This document shows positions 16,727-26,421 of a stretch of 58,673 bases of DNA, piece after piece. The translations under genes were made by a program, and so were the position numbers. The DNA is taken from NCBI RefSeq assembly GCF_002115825.1, contig NZ_JFJZ01000029.1, positions 1 through 58,673 on the forward strand, written 5' to 3'. The stretch is from Thalassospira sp. MCCC 1A01428. Its GTDB lineage: Bacteria > Pseudomonadota > Alphaproteobacteria > Rhodospirillales > Thalassospiraceae. The notes under the pieces were generated by a model. That model saw only the letters and a program-made list of their open reading frames with translations. It searched no databases and had not been told where the DNA came from. The first letter of the stretch is position 1. Each line of letters opens with the position of its first letter.

Positions 16727-17619
16727 AGGAAAATACCGCAAGTTCGACGGCATATACGGTTTTACAGGGGCTGGTTTTTACCGCGAAATGTACGTCGCAA
16801 AGTTATCTGGTGCCCGATGAAATACGGCGTCTTGGCGAATGTGTTTTGGCGGCATCCGAAGAAGGCCGTGCGCGTCTGGCCGAGCTGGACCATCCGTTGG
16901 TGCGGTTAAAAACCGCCATTCGTGAATTTATTTTTCTGCCCGGCATTACCCTGCACTACATTTTGCGCAAACGCTGTATCGAGGATAAAACCCGTGCCAC
17001 CATTGCCGCCGGTGCAAAACAGGTCATTAGTCTTGGTGCCGGGTTTGACAGCCTTGCCTTTCGGCTGTCTTGTGAATTTCCCGATGTTAATTTTATTGAG
17101 ATTGACCACCCCGATACCCAGAAATTCAAGGCCGATGCCTTTAAAAATGCTGCCGAGGCACAGGCCGGCCTTGCCAATGTGAATTATCTGAGCGTCGATT
17201 TTACCCATCAGAATATCGAAGACAGATTACGGTCATTTGAACCGTTTGACAGCGAGCGTCCGACCCTTTTCATTAGCGAGGGTGTGACGATGTATCTGAC
17301 AACCGAGGAGGTGACGCATATGTTTACCTCTATCCGTAATTTGTGCGGGGTTGGAACCCGGTTTTTATTTACCGCAGTGGAGCCGCGCGAAAGCCCGCGC
17401 AACAATACCCGGCTGGCCCTTTTCCTGTATCTGAAACTGATTGGCGAGCCGATTAAATGGTCGATGGAGGCCCCGGAGATGGCAGCATTTCTGGCAAAGC
17501 AGCGTTGCAAATTACTTACGATTGATGCCACAGACGATTTTAAGAACGCCTATATGCAGCCGGGAAAACACCCCCGTTTGCATTACGGCGAATATGTCAC
17601 GTTGGCCGAGTTCGAGTAA
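16723..17619 (+). CDS. SAM-dependent methyltransferase, leucine carboxyl methyltransferase (LCMT/TcmP) family
   Basis: 298 residues. The SAM site is visible as QVISLGAGFDSLAFRL (about residues 99-114) followed by the acidic FIEIDHP; the family is the LCMT/PPM1 type, whose known members methylate carboxyl or hydroxyl groups of peptides and small molecules. The start is a GTG overlapping the upstream TGA (GTGA), so the pair is translationally coupled. Co-expression with an acyl-amino-acid-synthase-like protein suggests it methylates that enzyme's product, possibly a free carboxylate; this is inference. No terminator is seen directly downstream. Confidence 0.75.
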   Translation: MKENTASSTAYTVLQGLVFTAKCTSQSYLVPDEIRRLGECVLAASEEGRARLAELDHPLVRLKTAIREFIFLPGITLHYILRKRCIEDKTRATIAAGAKQVISLGAGFDSLAFRLSCEFPDVNFIEIDHPDTQKFKADAFKNAAEAQAGLANVNYLSVDFTHQNIEDRLRSFEPFDSERPTLFISEGVTMYLTTEEVTHMFTSIRNLCGVGTRFLFTAVEPRESPRNNTRLALFLYLKLIGEPIKWSMEAPEMAAFLAKQRCKLLTIDATDDFKNAYMQPGKHPRLHYGEYVTLAEFE

Positions 17620-17703
17620 GGGATTGCCACTAGATCGTTCCAATTTGTCAGGGTGGCAAAAGATCGGACAAACAGAGGCCGTGCGAACCGTTTAAGACCA
17701 TAA

Positions 17704-17753
17704 GGATGGAACACAGTTGGAAAATGTTAAAGTTTTCGAATGGCGTTCCATCC
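17704..17753. promoter_or_regulatory. Spaced inverted repeat upstream of maeB
   Basis: GGATGGAAC (17704-17712) and its exact complement GTTCCATCC (17745-17753) face each other over 32 bases in the 325-base gap before maeB. It may be a looping operator or a long-loop hairpin ending the upstream operon; no T-run follows. Confidence 0.35.
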
Positions 17754-17900
17754 GTGTTATGCTCTGCCAGATCTTGGCGGTTTTTACGCAAAGGGGGCGG
17801 GGATTTTTGCTATTGAAACAATAGAACGCTTCTCTCGGTGTGATAATTCCACTACGGTGGCCGGTCCCACACGGCTACAATTTTTCAGGACTTAATCGAC

Positions 17901-17921
17901 TTTAGGTTAATTTCACCTAAA
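17901..17921. promoter_or_regulatory. Palindrome just before maeB
   Basis: TTTAGGT and ACCTAAA, separated by seven bases, end 23 bases before the maeB ATG. This position suits a repressor operator or an mRNA leader hairpin. Regulator unknown. Confidence 0.4.
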
Positions 17922-17944
17922 TACCTGAAGTTAAAGGTATTATT

Positions 17945-20236
17945 ATGACAAACAGAAACGACAAGCTGCGCGAAGCGGCATTGGACTATCACCGGTATCC
18001 CACCCCCGGTAAACTGGCAGTCGCGGCAACCACCACACTTGCCAACCAGCGTGATTTGGCCCTGGCCTATTCGCCCGGCGTCGCCTTTGCCTGCGAGGAA
18101 ATTGTCAAAGACCCGGAAACCGCCGTTCATTACACGGCGCGTGCCAATCTGGTGGCGGTCATCACCAATGGTACGGCTGTTTTGGGGTTGGGCCCGATTG
18201 GCCCGCTGGCATCGAAACCGGTGATGGAAGGCAAGGCCGTCCTGTTTAAAAAGTTCGCCAATATCGACGTGTTCGATCTGGAAGTGAACGAACTGGACCC
18301 GCAAAAATTCATTGATATTGTCGCAGCCCTGGAACCCACCTTTGGCGGCGTCAATCTTGAAGATATCAAAGCGCCGGAATGCTTCATCATTGAAAAAGCA
18401 TTGCGCGAACGTTGCAATATTCCGATTTTTCATGATGACCAGCATGGTACTGCCATTTGTGTTGCCGCTGCCGTGCGCAATGGCTTGCGCGTTGTTGGCA
18501 AGGACATTGAAAAAGTCCGTCTGGTGGCATCGGGTGCCGGGGCCGCCGCCCTTGCCTGTTTGAACCTGCTGGTATCGATGGGCCTGCCGCGCGAAAACAT
18601 CACCGTTACCGACCGTTTCGGCGTGGTTTACAAAGGCCGCGAAGAGGAAATGGACCCGTGGAAAGCGGAATATGCCATTGAAACCAATGCCCGCACCCTT
18701 GATGACGTGATCGAAGGGGCCGATATTTTTCTGGGTCTTTCAGCACCAAACATCATGGGCGAAAAAGAACTGCGCAAAATGGGCGAACGCCCCATCATTA
18801 TGGCGCTGGCCAACCCGACACCGGAAGTTTCGCCCGAACTGGTTAAGGAAATTCGCCCCGATGCCGTTATGGCAACCGGACGGACCGATTACCCCAATCA
18901 GGTTAATAACGTTCTGTGTTTCCCGTTCCTGTTCCGTGGCGCGCTCGATGTTGGTGCCACCGAAATTAACGAGGAAATGAAAATCGCCGCTGTCGAGGCG
19001 ATTGCCGATTTGGCAACTGCCGAGGTTTCGGACATTGTTGCCACGGCCTATGGTGGCGAGGAACTTAAATTCGGGCCGGAATATCTGATTCCAAAACCGT
19101 TTGATCCGCGCCTGATGCTGGAAATTCCGCCCCGTGTTGCTAAGGCTGCCATGGATAGTGGTGTTGCCAAACGCCCGATCGAGGATTTCGATGCCTATCG
19201 CCAGCAGCTGGAAGGGTTTGTTTTCCGGTCTGGCCTGGTGATGAAGCCGGTATTTGATATGGCACGCAGCCATAAAAAACGGGTGGTTTACCCCGAAGGC
19301 GAATCGCGGCGTGTGCTTCAGGCCTGTCAGGTTCTGGTGGATGATGGCGTTTGCCATCCGGTGCTGATTGGGCGTCGCGAGGTTATTCTGGATCGCATCA
19401 AGGAAATTGGCTTGCGCCTGATCCCGGATGTTCAGGTCGAAATTCACGACCCCGACGATAATCGCCATTTCGAACAGGACTGGCAGGATTTCCATAACAT
19501 TATGGGCCGTCGCGGCATTAACCCGGAATATGCCCGTTCTATCGTGCGGACCCGCCCGACCGTGGTGGCCTGCCTGATGCTACGCCGTGGCGAGGTGGAC
19601 GCGATGGTTTGCGGCTGCCAGGGCGGTTTCCTGCGCCATCTGCGCTATGTCCGTAATCTGGTCGGCCTGCGTAAAGGTGTTTCGGATTTCTCGGCTGTAA
19701 ACATGATGATCATGAAACAGGGGACGTTCTTTTTGACCGATACCTATGTTTCGGTTGATCCAACCCCCGAGCATGTAGCCGAAACCGCGATTATGGCGGC
19801 CGATGTGGTAAAACGGTTCGGGATTACGCCAAAGGCAGCGTTAATTTCGCATTCCAATTTTGGCAGCCATGAAAATCCGTCAGCTTGCAAGATGCGGGAT
19901 GCCCTGAAAATTATTCGTGTTCAGGCACCGGATCTGGAAATTGAAGGCGAAATGCATGCCGACGCAGCCATTTCCGAAACCATTCGTAATCGCATTTTCC
20001 CCAATTCGATGTTGAAGGGCGCTGCCAACCTGCTGGTGATGCCAACCCTGGATGCGGCGAATATTTCCTATAATATGGTTAAAATGCTGGGCGATGGCTT
20101 GCCTGTTGGCCCGATTCTGGTCGGTGCGGCAAAGTCTGCTCATGTGGTTAGCCCGTCAATCACTGTGCGTGGCCTTGTAAATATGAGCGCCATCGCTGTT
20201 GTGGATGCGATTGACCGGGAACAGTCTCGCAATTAA
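17945..20236 (+). CDS. maeB: NADP-dependent malic enzyme, MaeB type
   Basis: 763 residues, matching E. coli MaeB (759). The N-terminal malic enzyme half has the catalytic region YSPGVAFAC and [10 protein letters not shown], then the Rossmann motif [11 protein letters not shown] for NADP. The C-terminal half, from about residue 430, is a phosphotransacetylase-like domain that in MaeB lacks transacetylase activity and serves in regulation by acetyl-CoA. The enzyme converts malate to pyruvate plus CO2 and NADPH, feeding gluconeogenesis and NADPH supply during growth on C4 or C2 substrates. AAAGG precedes the ATG. Single gene closed by a strong terminator, with palindromes upstream. Confidence 0.96.
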   Translation: MTNRNDKLREAALDYHRYPTPGKLAVAATTTLANQRDLALAYSPGVAFACEEIVKDPETAVHYTARANLVAVITNGTAVLGLGPIGPLASKPVMEGKAVLFKKFANIDVFDLEVNELDPQKFIDIVAALEPTFGGVNLEDIKAPECFIIEKALRERCNIPIFHDDQHGTAICVAAAVRNGLRVVGKDIEKVRLVASGAGAAALACLNLLVSMGLPRENITVTDRFGVVYKGREEEMDPWKAEYAIETNARTLDDVIEGADIFLGLSAPNIMGEKELRKMGERPIIMALANPTPEVSPELVKEIRPDAVMATGRTDYPNQVNNVLCFPFLFRGALDVGATEINEEMKIAAVEAIADLATAEVSDIVATAYGGEELKFGPEYLIPKPFDPRLMLEIPPRVAKAAMDSGVAKRPIEDFDAYRQQLEGFVFRSGLVMKPVFDMARSHKKRVVYPEGESRRVLQACQVLVDDGVCHPVLIGRREVILDRIKEIGLRLIPDVQVEIHDPDDNRHFEQDWQDFHNIMGRRGINPEYARSIVRTRPTVVACLMLRRGEVDAMVCGCQGGFLRHLRYVRNLVGLRKGVSDFSAVNMMIMKQGTFFLTDTYVSVDPTPEHVAETAIMAADVVKRFGITPKAALISHSNFGSHENPSACKMRDALKIIRVQAPDLEIEGEMHADAAISETIRNRIFPNSMLKGAANLLVMPTLDAANISYNMVKMLGDGLPVGPILVGAAKSAHVVSPSITVRGLVNMSAIAVVDAIDREQSRN

Positions 20237-20298
20237 TTGCGTTTAACCGGGCAGTGCATCACCGCACTTGACCGGACATGAACGTTAGCGCAGAAACA

Positions 20299-20334
20299 GC
20301 CGTGCCGGACTGCAATGTCCGGTACGGCTTTTTT
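20299..20334 (+). terminator. Terminator of maeB
   Basis: A 12-base stem (20299-20310 with 20317-20328, one G-T pair), loop TGCAAT, then six T bases. Confidence 0.92.
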
Positions 20335-20384
20335 CTTTGGGACAGTAAACCGGCGCAGCATGTAAAATAACTGGGGAGGGGCAG

Positions 20385-21797
20385 ATGACTGACATCGACG
20401 AACTTGATCGTCCGGGCAGTGCGACGTCGTCTGTATCGACAGGCGATGATTATGTTGATCTGACACCCGAATATGCCCGCGAAATTCTTGATGCCCTGCA
20501 TCAGGAAGATACGCCACGCGTTGAAGAGCTGGTTGGCGAGCTTCACTTTGCCGATATTGCCGATTTGCTGGGCTGGGCCGGCAGTACGGAACGTCAGCAG
20601 CTTGTCGATGTTATCCGCCCCGACTTTGACCCCGAACTTCTAACCGAACTTGACGACGAATTGCGCGAGGAAGTCATCGCGCAGCTAGGTACGGCAGCCG
20701 TGGCCGAAGCCATTTCCGAACTTGATTCGGATGACGTGGTTGAAGTTATCGAAGACCTGGAAGAAGCAGACCAGCGCGAATTGCTGGGCGCGTTATCGGA
20801 AATTGAACGCGCCCGGGTACAGGAAGCCCTGTCGTACCCGGAATACACTGCTGGCCGTATTATGCAGCGCGAGCTGGTGGCGATCCCCGATTACTGGAGT
20901 GTCGGCCAGACAATTGACTTTCTGCGTTCAGCCAAAAACCTGCCCGAAGATTTTTACGATATTATCGTGGTGGACCCGCGGTATCGCCCGGTGGGCATGG
21001 TGCCGTTATCGCGCGCCATTCGTACCAATCGCCCGGTGCTGGTGCGTGACGTGATGGAAACAGACGACATGCGCACGGTGCTGGTCACCGAGGAACAGGA
21101 AAATGTCGCCCATCTGTTTCGCCAGCGCGACCTGATTTCCGCCCCTGTCGTTGATGATAATGGCCGGCTGGTTGGTGTGATTACGGTCGATGACGTGGTG
21201 GACGTGATTGACGAAGAATACGAAGAAGACATGATGCGCATGGCCGGTGTTGGCGAGGAAGACGACCTTTCCAGTGCCATTTTTGATACCACGCGGTCCC
21301 GCTTTACCTGGTTGTTTGTCAATCTGGGAACGGCGATTGGTGCATCTCTGGTGATTGGCCTGTTTCAACATACCATTGAAAGCCTGGTCGCCCTGGCCGT
21401 GTTGATGCCGATTGTGGCCTCGATGGGCGGAAATGCCGGGACACAAACCCTGACAGTGGCTGTACGCGCCATTGCCACCCGCGAATTAAACAGCACCAAT
21501 GCCTGGCGCGTGGTGCGCAAGGAAGTGGCGGTTTGCACGCTTAACGGTTTGGCATTCGCGGTGCTAAGCGGGGCTGTTAGCTGGTTCTGGTTTGATAACA
21601 TGCGCCTGGGCGCGGTTATCGGGGTGGCGATGGTCATTAACCTGATCATGGCCGGTGCGGCAGGGGCGATTATTCCGCTGGCCCTTGAACGGGCCGGGGT
21701 GGACCCGGCGGTGTCGTCATCGGTTTTTTTAACCACCATTACCGATGTGGTCGGGTTCTTTGCCTTTTTGGGGCTGGCGGCTGCCTTTTTAATGTAG
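20385..21797 (+). CDS. mgtE: Magnesium transporter MgtE
   Basis: 470 residues, the usual MgtE size. Order: a helical cytoplasmic N domain (to about residue 155), two CBS domains (about 160-285, with VRDVMETDD and GVITVDDVVDVIDE) and a five-helix membrane domain containing PIVASMGGNAGTQT, the pore signature. It imports Mg2+ as a dimer, and the N and CBS domains close the gate when cytoplasmic Mg2+ is high. GGAGG precedes the ATG. No Mg riboswitch was recognised in the short leader after the maeB terminator. Confidence 0.96.
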   Translation: MTDIDELDRPGSATSSVSTGDDYVDLTPEYAREILDALHQEDTPRVEELVGELHFADIADLLGWAGSTERQQLVDVIRPDFDPELLTELDDELREEVIAQLGTAAVAEAISELDSDDVVEVIEDLEEADQRELLGALSEIERARVQEALSYPEYTAGRIMQRELVAIPDYWSVGQTIDFLRSAKNLPEDFYDIIVVDPRYRPVGMVPLSRAIRTNRPVLVRDVMETDDMRTVLVTEEQENVAHLFRQRDLISAPVVDDNGRLVGVITVDDVVDVIDEEYEEDMMRMAGVGEEDDLSSAIFDTTRSRFTWLFVNLGTAIGASLVIGLFQHTIESLVALAVLMPIVASMGGNAGTQTLTVAVRAIATRELNSTNAWRVVRKEVAVCTLNGLAFAVLSGAVSWFWFDNMRLGAVIGVAMVINLIMAGAAGAIIPLALERAGVDPAVSSSVFLTTITDVVGFFAFLGLAAAFLM

Positions 21798-21931
21798 GAA
21801 CGCCTGCTAACCAGGCTCAATGCCCTGCGCGCCCGTTTGGGACTTGCCCGTAATGGTCACCCGGCACGCGGGTTTCAGTTTTGGGTGCAATTCCCGCCAC
21901 GGTAATTTGCATATGTTATGGCGATGTGAAA

Positions 21932-21959
21932 ATGGCTACCGCCTGGTAACGGTAGCCAT
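21932..21959. terminator. Hairpin between convergent mgtE and CHASE-GGDEF-EAL genes
   Basis: A perfect 10-base stem (ATGGCTACCG/CGGTAGCCAT) with an 8-base loop, followed on the minus strand by TTTTC. Probably terminates the minus-strand gene, possibly both. Confidence 0.6.
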
Positions 21960-22006
21960 GATCAATGCGGCTGGTTCGTGCCGTATGGTCACCGCCTGAT
22001 ATAAAA

Positions 22007-24592
22007 TCAATGATCGCCGGGCTGATCTGTCGTTGCCTGGCGGGTCAAAAATGTTTGGGTTTCGTCTTTTGCAACCGGGGCCGAAAAAATGAACCCCTGC
22101 ATTTCGTCACAATCCGCCGCACCCAGCATTGCCAGTTGGTCTTCGGTTTCGACACCAACGGCAACAACCCGGCGGTTCAGGCTTTTGCACAGGCGAACAG
22201 CGGGGTTTAGCACGCTGTTTTCAGGTTGTTCATCGAGCTCGATATCAAACAGGCTGCGCGACAGTTTTATCCGCTGGATCGGGAAGCGTTTAAGATAGCG
22301 TAGCGACGAATTGGCAGCGCCAAACTGATCCAGCGTCAGGCCGATACCGGCTTCGGCAAAGCGATAAAACTGGGTTAACGATCGTTCGGGGTCGCGCATG
22401 GCGATATCTTCGGCAACCTCAATTTCGATCAGGGCTGGTGGAATATCCTGACGTTCGGTTTCCTCGACGATGTTTTTGATAATATCGGCCTGAATAAATT
22501 GCCGCCCCGAAAGGTTCAGGGAAATGGGCACCGGCAAATATCCCTCGCTGCGCCATTGATTGATTTGCAAGCACACTGTTTCAATGATCCAGCGCCCCAG
22601 CGGTGCCAAAAGACCGGTTCGGTCCGCCACGGCAATAAAGTCGGGGGGCAGGTGACGTTGGCCGCTATCATCGACCCAGCGCAGCAGGGCTTCAAAGCCG
22701 GTCACACCATGATCGGACAAACGAAAACGTGGTTGATATTCCAGAACAAAGCGTTTTTCATCCACTGCCCGGCGTAGCTGTGTTTCCAGTGACAGACGGG
22801 CGTGCATGACGTTGTTCATGGTTTCAACAAAGAAACAATAAGACGACTCAGCCGATTTTTGCGCCCGGTACATTGCCGCATCGGCATTGGCCAGCAATTG
22901 GGATGGCGCACGCGCATCATTGGGGTAAAGGGCCACGCCAACGCTGACATGCAAGCGGATTTCATCCCCTGCAATGGGAATAGGATGGGAAATTGCCTCG
23001 ACAATGCGTTCAGCCACCAGGGCGGCGCCTTCGGCCTCGGAAAGGTCGGTGGCAATAATGGCGAACATGTCACCGGAAAGCCGCGCGCAGGTGTCTTTTT
23101 CGCGCACTGTGGCGCGCAATCGCCCGGAAATGGACCGCAGGGTTTCATCGCCCACATCGGACCCGTATTTATCATTCACCGCCCGGAAGTTATCGATATC
23201 GACAACCAGAACCGACAACAGTTTTTCGTAACGTTTGGCGTGGGCAACGGCCTGGTTCAGGCGGTCATCAAACAGGGCACGGTTGGGCAGGCCGGTTAAC
23301 GGGTCGTGGGTGGCAAGGTAACGCAGGCGGTTTACCGCCGCGTTGGCCGCCGGGTTATGATGCAACACAACATCAATGCAATCGGGATGCACATCCGACG
23401 GCGTCATCAACAGATCGCAAACAACATGCACGCCTTCAGCACTGCGAACGACCCATTCGCGGCGGACTTCCGTTTCGCCCTGGCTGACGGCGGTTAACAG
23501 CTTGTCCTGGGCGCGGTGCGATGATGTGCCATCAGATTGAAATTCAGGGGCGATATTATAAAGGCGGATAAAGCCGTAATCTTCTTCGCGCAGATCAAAA
23601 AAACTGGCGGTTTCGGGCGACATCATACGCAAATGACCATCTGCCTTGTTAATGGTCAGGGCAAGGTCGCTGATATTTTCGCGCCCGCGCAGGCGGTGCA
23701 GGCTTTTTGCCGTCGGGTTGCGGTTGGCATACATAAATAACAAGCCAGACAGCAAGCACGCCAGTATGAGACCAAAAACACTGATCATGTTCGGGGTCAG
23801 GGCGCTCAATCCGGAAATGTCGGGATCGGCCGTAACCTCAATATCCCAGTGCCGCCCGGCCACATTGATGCGAGTGCTGCGGGTTAGTCTGGGGTCGGTG
23901 CTGTCGCCCTGCATTTCAAACAGGACGCTATCGCCTTCGCGTACCCGAATAGTATAGCCCGCCAGATAATCGCTTTCCAGAACGTTACTTAGCATGGTGC
24001 GGATGCGAAACACCCCGTTTACCATGCCAATAATTTCGCCCTTGCTGTCTATAACGGGCACATAGGCGGCAAATCCGCGCCCGCCTTGCAATAACTCAAG
24101 TGTCGGCGTCATCTGGATTTTGCGCTGGTCAAACGCCATGTCAAGAACCGGCCCCGCAACCGGGTGGCGTTTTAAATCGGCCCCCATTGCCGGGACATTG
24201 CCCTTTATCGGGGCGACAAACTGGATGATATAGTTGGGGGAAATCCAGTTGACGGCCTGTAACGCCTCGAACCGGGACTGCAACGAGGACGCGTGGGATA
24301 AATATTGGCGTTCATCCAGCGGTGCGTCGCCCTGCCAGCTATCGGCAAAGTTTTCCAGGGCATGTAAATTGGCGGTTATGGTTTCATCAATCCGGTCGCC
24401 AAGCCCCTGCGCAAGCAGGTTCGCATTGGCGGCAAGGGCGTGATCGTTCGCCTGTTCCATTTGCCGGGCCACAAGCCAGAAAGCGCCGCCCAGTATACAG
24501 AAGAACAGGGCTGCAATAGCGACTGCACGTGGCTTGATTGCGGTTCTGTTTTTTTCCCGACCATCGTCAGGCAGATCAACGCCGTCCTGCAT
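22007..24592 (-). CDS. CHASE-GGDEF-EAL protein with degenerate catalytic motifs
   Basis: 861 residues: a membrane helix (about 22-42), a periplasmic CHASE sensor (about 75-235), a second helix (about 270-290), a PAS-like linker, GGDEF (about 425-590) and EAL (about 605-850). The GGDEF site reads SGDMF (506-510), so cyclase activity is probably lost, but the I-site REKD (497-500) is intact. The EAL domain keeps FEALLRW, NLSGRQF and QGFIFSAP. However, the conserved DDFG is DQFG (755-758) and the KxD position reads KLS, losing two metal-binding positions, so phosphodiesterase activity is doubtful. It is therefore likely a membrane c-di-GMP receptor responding to an external ligand. GGGGAG precedes the ATG. 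Confidence 0.88.
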   Translation of the reverse strand: MQDGVDLPDDGREKNRTAIKPRAVAIAALFFCILGGAFWLVARQMEQANDHALAANANLLAQGLGDRIDETITANLHALENFADSWQGDAPLDERQYLSHASSLQSRFEALQAVNWISPNYIIQFVAPIKGNVPAMGADLKRHPVAGPVLDMAFDQRKIQMTPTLELLQGGRGFAAYVPVIDSKGEIIGMVNGVFRIRTMLSNVLESDYLAGYTIRVREGDSVLFEMQGDSTDPRLTRSTRINVAGRHWDIEVTADPDISGLSALTPNMISVFGLILACLLSGLLFMYANRNPTAKSLHRLRGRENISDLALTINKADGHLRMMSPETASFFDLREEDYGFIRLYNIAPEFQSDGTSSHRAQDKLLTAVSQGETEVRREWVVRSAEGVHVVCDLLMTPSDVHPDCIDVVLHHNPAANAAVNRLRYLATHDPLTGLPNRALFDDRLNQAVAHAKRYEKLLSVLVVDIDNFRAVNDKYGSDVGDETLRSISGRLRATVREKDTCARLSGDMFAIIATDLSEAEGAALVAERIVEAISHPIPIAGDEIRLHVSVGVALYPNDARAPSQLLANADAAMYRAQKSAESSYCFFVETMNNVMHARLSLETQLRRAVDEKRFVLEYQPRFRLSDHGVTGFEALLRWVDDSGQRHLPPDFIAVADRTGLLAPLGRWIIETVCLQINQWRSEGYLPVPISLNLSGRQFIQADIIKNIVEETERQDIPPALIEIEVAEDIAMRDPERSLTQFYRFAEAGIGLTLDQFGAANSSLRYLKRFPIQRIKLSRSLFDIELDEQPENSVLNPAVRLCKSLNRRVVAVGVETEDQLAMLGAADCDEMQGFIFSAPVAKDETQTFLTRQATTDQPGDH

Positions 24593-24989
24593 GGGCTCCC
24601 CGTTTTGTTATTTATGTCCTGGTCTGTGCGAAGGCCAGGTTTCCTGGAACTGGCCCGACGATCCCCCACTTATCCGGGCAAATCAGGAATTCGCCCATGT
24701 CGTTCCGCACCTTAAGATGGCAGCTTATCGGATTTCATTCCAAATGTGTCGCGAAATGTTTTCTGAAACAGAGGTTAGGGATAAAAGATAAATCGGTACG
24801 CCTATACGGAAGTTAGGGGTCATCTCCTGCGACATGGCAATAGGCGCCAGTTGGACCCTAGGCACAGGCGGCCCAAGGCCCTATAACAGGGGCCGTCATA
24901 ACCCGCAGGTCCCATCGTGACAGAAAAACGCCATCGCGCGATGAAGGCCAAGGCAGGTTTGAAATTTTATCCCGTATAAGAGATCGATT
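24593..24989. other. Divergent intergenic region, 397 bases, no gene seen
   Basis: Between the CHASE-GGDEF-EAL gene and the RNA methyltransferase. Several G/C-rich half-palindromes occur at 24840-24925, but no structured RNA family or promoter could be assigned. Confidence 0.45.
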
Positions 24990-26390
24990 ATGAAAAACCG
25001 CGCGCGCAATCCTCGTTCCCGTCCCGGCCGTCGTTCCGGAGCGCCCCGGCGTGACCCGCTGATCGGGGTTGAGGTTGATGTTAAAATTGCCGATATCGGC
25101 GCGCGAGGAGACGGTTTGGCCGAAACCACAGCCATTGGGGGAAAATCGGTATTGGTTTATGTCGACGGGGTGCTGCCCGGCGATGAGGTTCGCGTTAAGC
25201 TGCGTCAAAAACGCGGTGACGGATATGGCGCCGAGGTTGTCGCGGTTCAAAAACGCCCCAAAGACCATGCAGCCGCCAAATGCTCGCATTATGACCAGTG
25301 TGGGGGCTGTTCGTTACAGCATCTTCCTGACGAGGATTATCGCATCTGGAAACGGCATCGTGCGGTGCAGGCTGTGATGCGGGCCGGTATTTCCGATGCC
25401 GGGGCGGCCGAAAACATGGTTGCTGCCCTTGAAACATCGCCGCCCGCCAGCCGCCGCCGGGCCGATTTTTCGGTTATTTGTACGCAGGACGGCGTTTTTG
25501 TCGGCTTTACCGAACGTTTTAGTCACCATATCGTCAATGTTTCCGATTGTGCTGTTTTGCTGCCGGCGATTGTAGATTTTAGAAATCAGTGCCAGGCGTT
25601 TCTCGAATCATTGCCGCGTGAAACCGTTGCCATCATTCGCAATGTCGTGGTCAATGCTGCCGACAACGGCCTTGATGTCATGATTGGCGCCACCCATGAG
25701 CCCAACCTTGATTTGCGCCAGGGCCTGGCCGAACTGGCTGATCACGTTGATCTTGCCCGTTTGGCATGGAAAGTGGGCGATCACGCAGCCGAACCCGTTG
25801 CCCAGCGCCGTACGCCGGAAGTTCGTTTTGCCGATGTGCCGGTGTTTGTTCCGTCGGGTGGTTTTTTGCAGGCAACCAAACAGGGCGAAACGGCCCTTAC
25901 CAATGCCATTGCCAGCGCATTGTCGCGCATTCCTGCCCGTCAGGTGATTGACCTGTTTTGCGGAATTGGCAGTTTCACCTTTCCGCTGGCCTTAACCGGT
26001 GACCGGCGCCGGGTCATGGCGGTTGAGGGGGATATTGCTGCCGTGCGGGCGATGCAATATGCCGTTGGTCGGGCATCTGCGCCGATCGAGGTTGTGCATC
26101 GCGACCTGTTTCGCCAGCCGCTGGATGCCGAAGCCCTGAAAGATGCCGATGTTGTGGTGTTTGACCCGCCGCGCGCCGGGGCACTGGCACAATGCGAAAT
26201 TTTGGCTAATTTTGGCCCGGAATGGATTTTGGCGGTGTCGTGCAACCCGGCAACCTTTGCCCGTGATATGCGTCTGTTGCGTAATGGTGGTTATGAATTG
26301 CAACAGGTGGTGCCGGTCGATCAGTTTTTGTGGTCGCCCCATCTTGAAATGTTTGCCGTTTTGCGCCGGACGTTGCCCGCTGCTGCGTAA
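24990..26390 (+). CDS. RNA uracil-C5 methyltransferase (TrmA/RlmD/RlmC family)
   Basis: 466 residues. A basic N-terminus leads into a TRAM RNA-binding domain (about 25-90), then cysteines at 98, 104 and 107 in CSHYDQCGGC (plus a later Cys in SVICTQDG) for a 4Fe-4S cluster as in RlmD. The methyltransferase core has DLFCGIGSFTFPL (SAM site), VFDPPRAGA and the catalytic Cys in AVSCNPATFARDM. These enzymes make 5-methyluridine in 23S rRNA or tRNA. The Fe-S motif favours the RlmD-like 23S type, but the target position cannot be read from sequence. The ribosome site (AAGAGA) is weak. Confidence 0.9.
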   Translation: MKNRARNPRSRPGRRSGAPRRDPLIGVEVDVKIADIGARGDGLAETTAIGGKSVLVYVDGVLPGDEVRVKLRQKRGDGYGAEVVAVQKRPKDHAAAKCSHYDQCGGCSLQHLPDEDYRIWKRHRAVQAVMRAGISDAGAAENMVAALETSPPASRRRADFSVICTQDGVFVGFTERFSHHIVNVSDCAVLLPAIVDFRNQCQAFLESLPRETVAIIRNVVVNAADNGLDVMIGATHEPNLDLRQGLAELADHVDLARLAWKVGDHAAEPVAQRRTPEVRFADVPVFVPSGGFLQATKQGETALTNAIASALSRIPARQVIDLFCGIGSFTFPLALTGDRRRVMAVEGDIAAVRAMQYAVGRASAPIEVVHRDLFRQPLDAEALKDADVVVFDPPRAGALAQCEILANFGPEWILAVSCNPATFARDMRLLRNGGYELQQVVPVDQFLWSPHLEMFAVLRRTLPAAA

Positions 26391-26421
26391 TTACGGGCCG
26401 GGTGTGCCTGTTTTATGTGTG

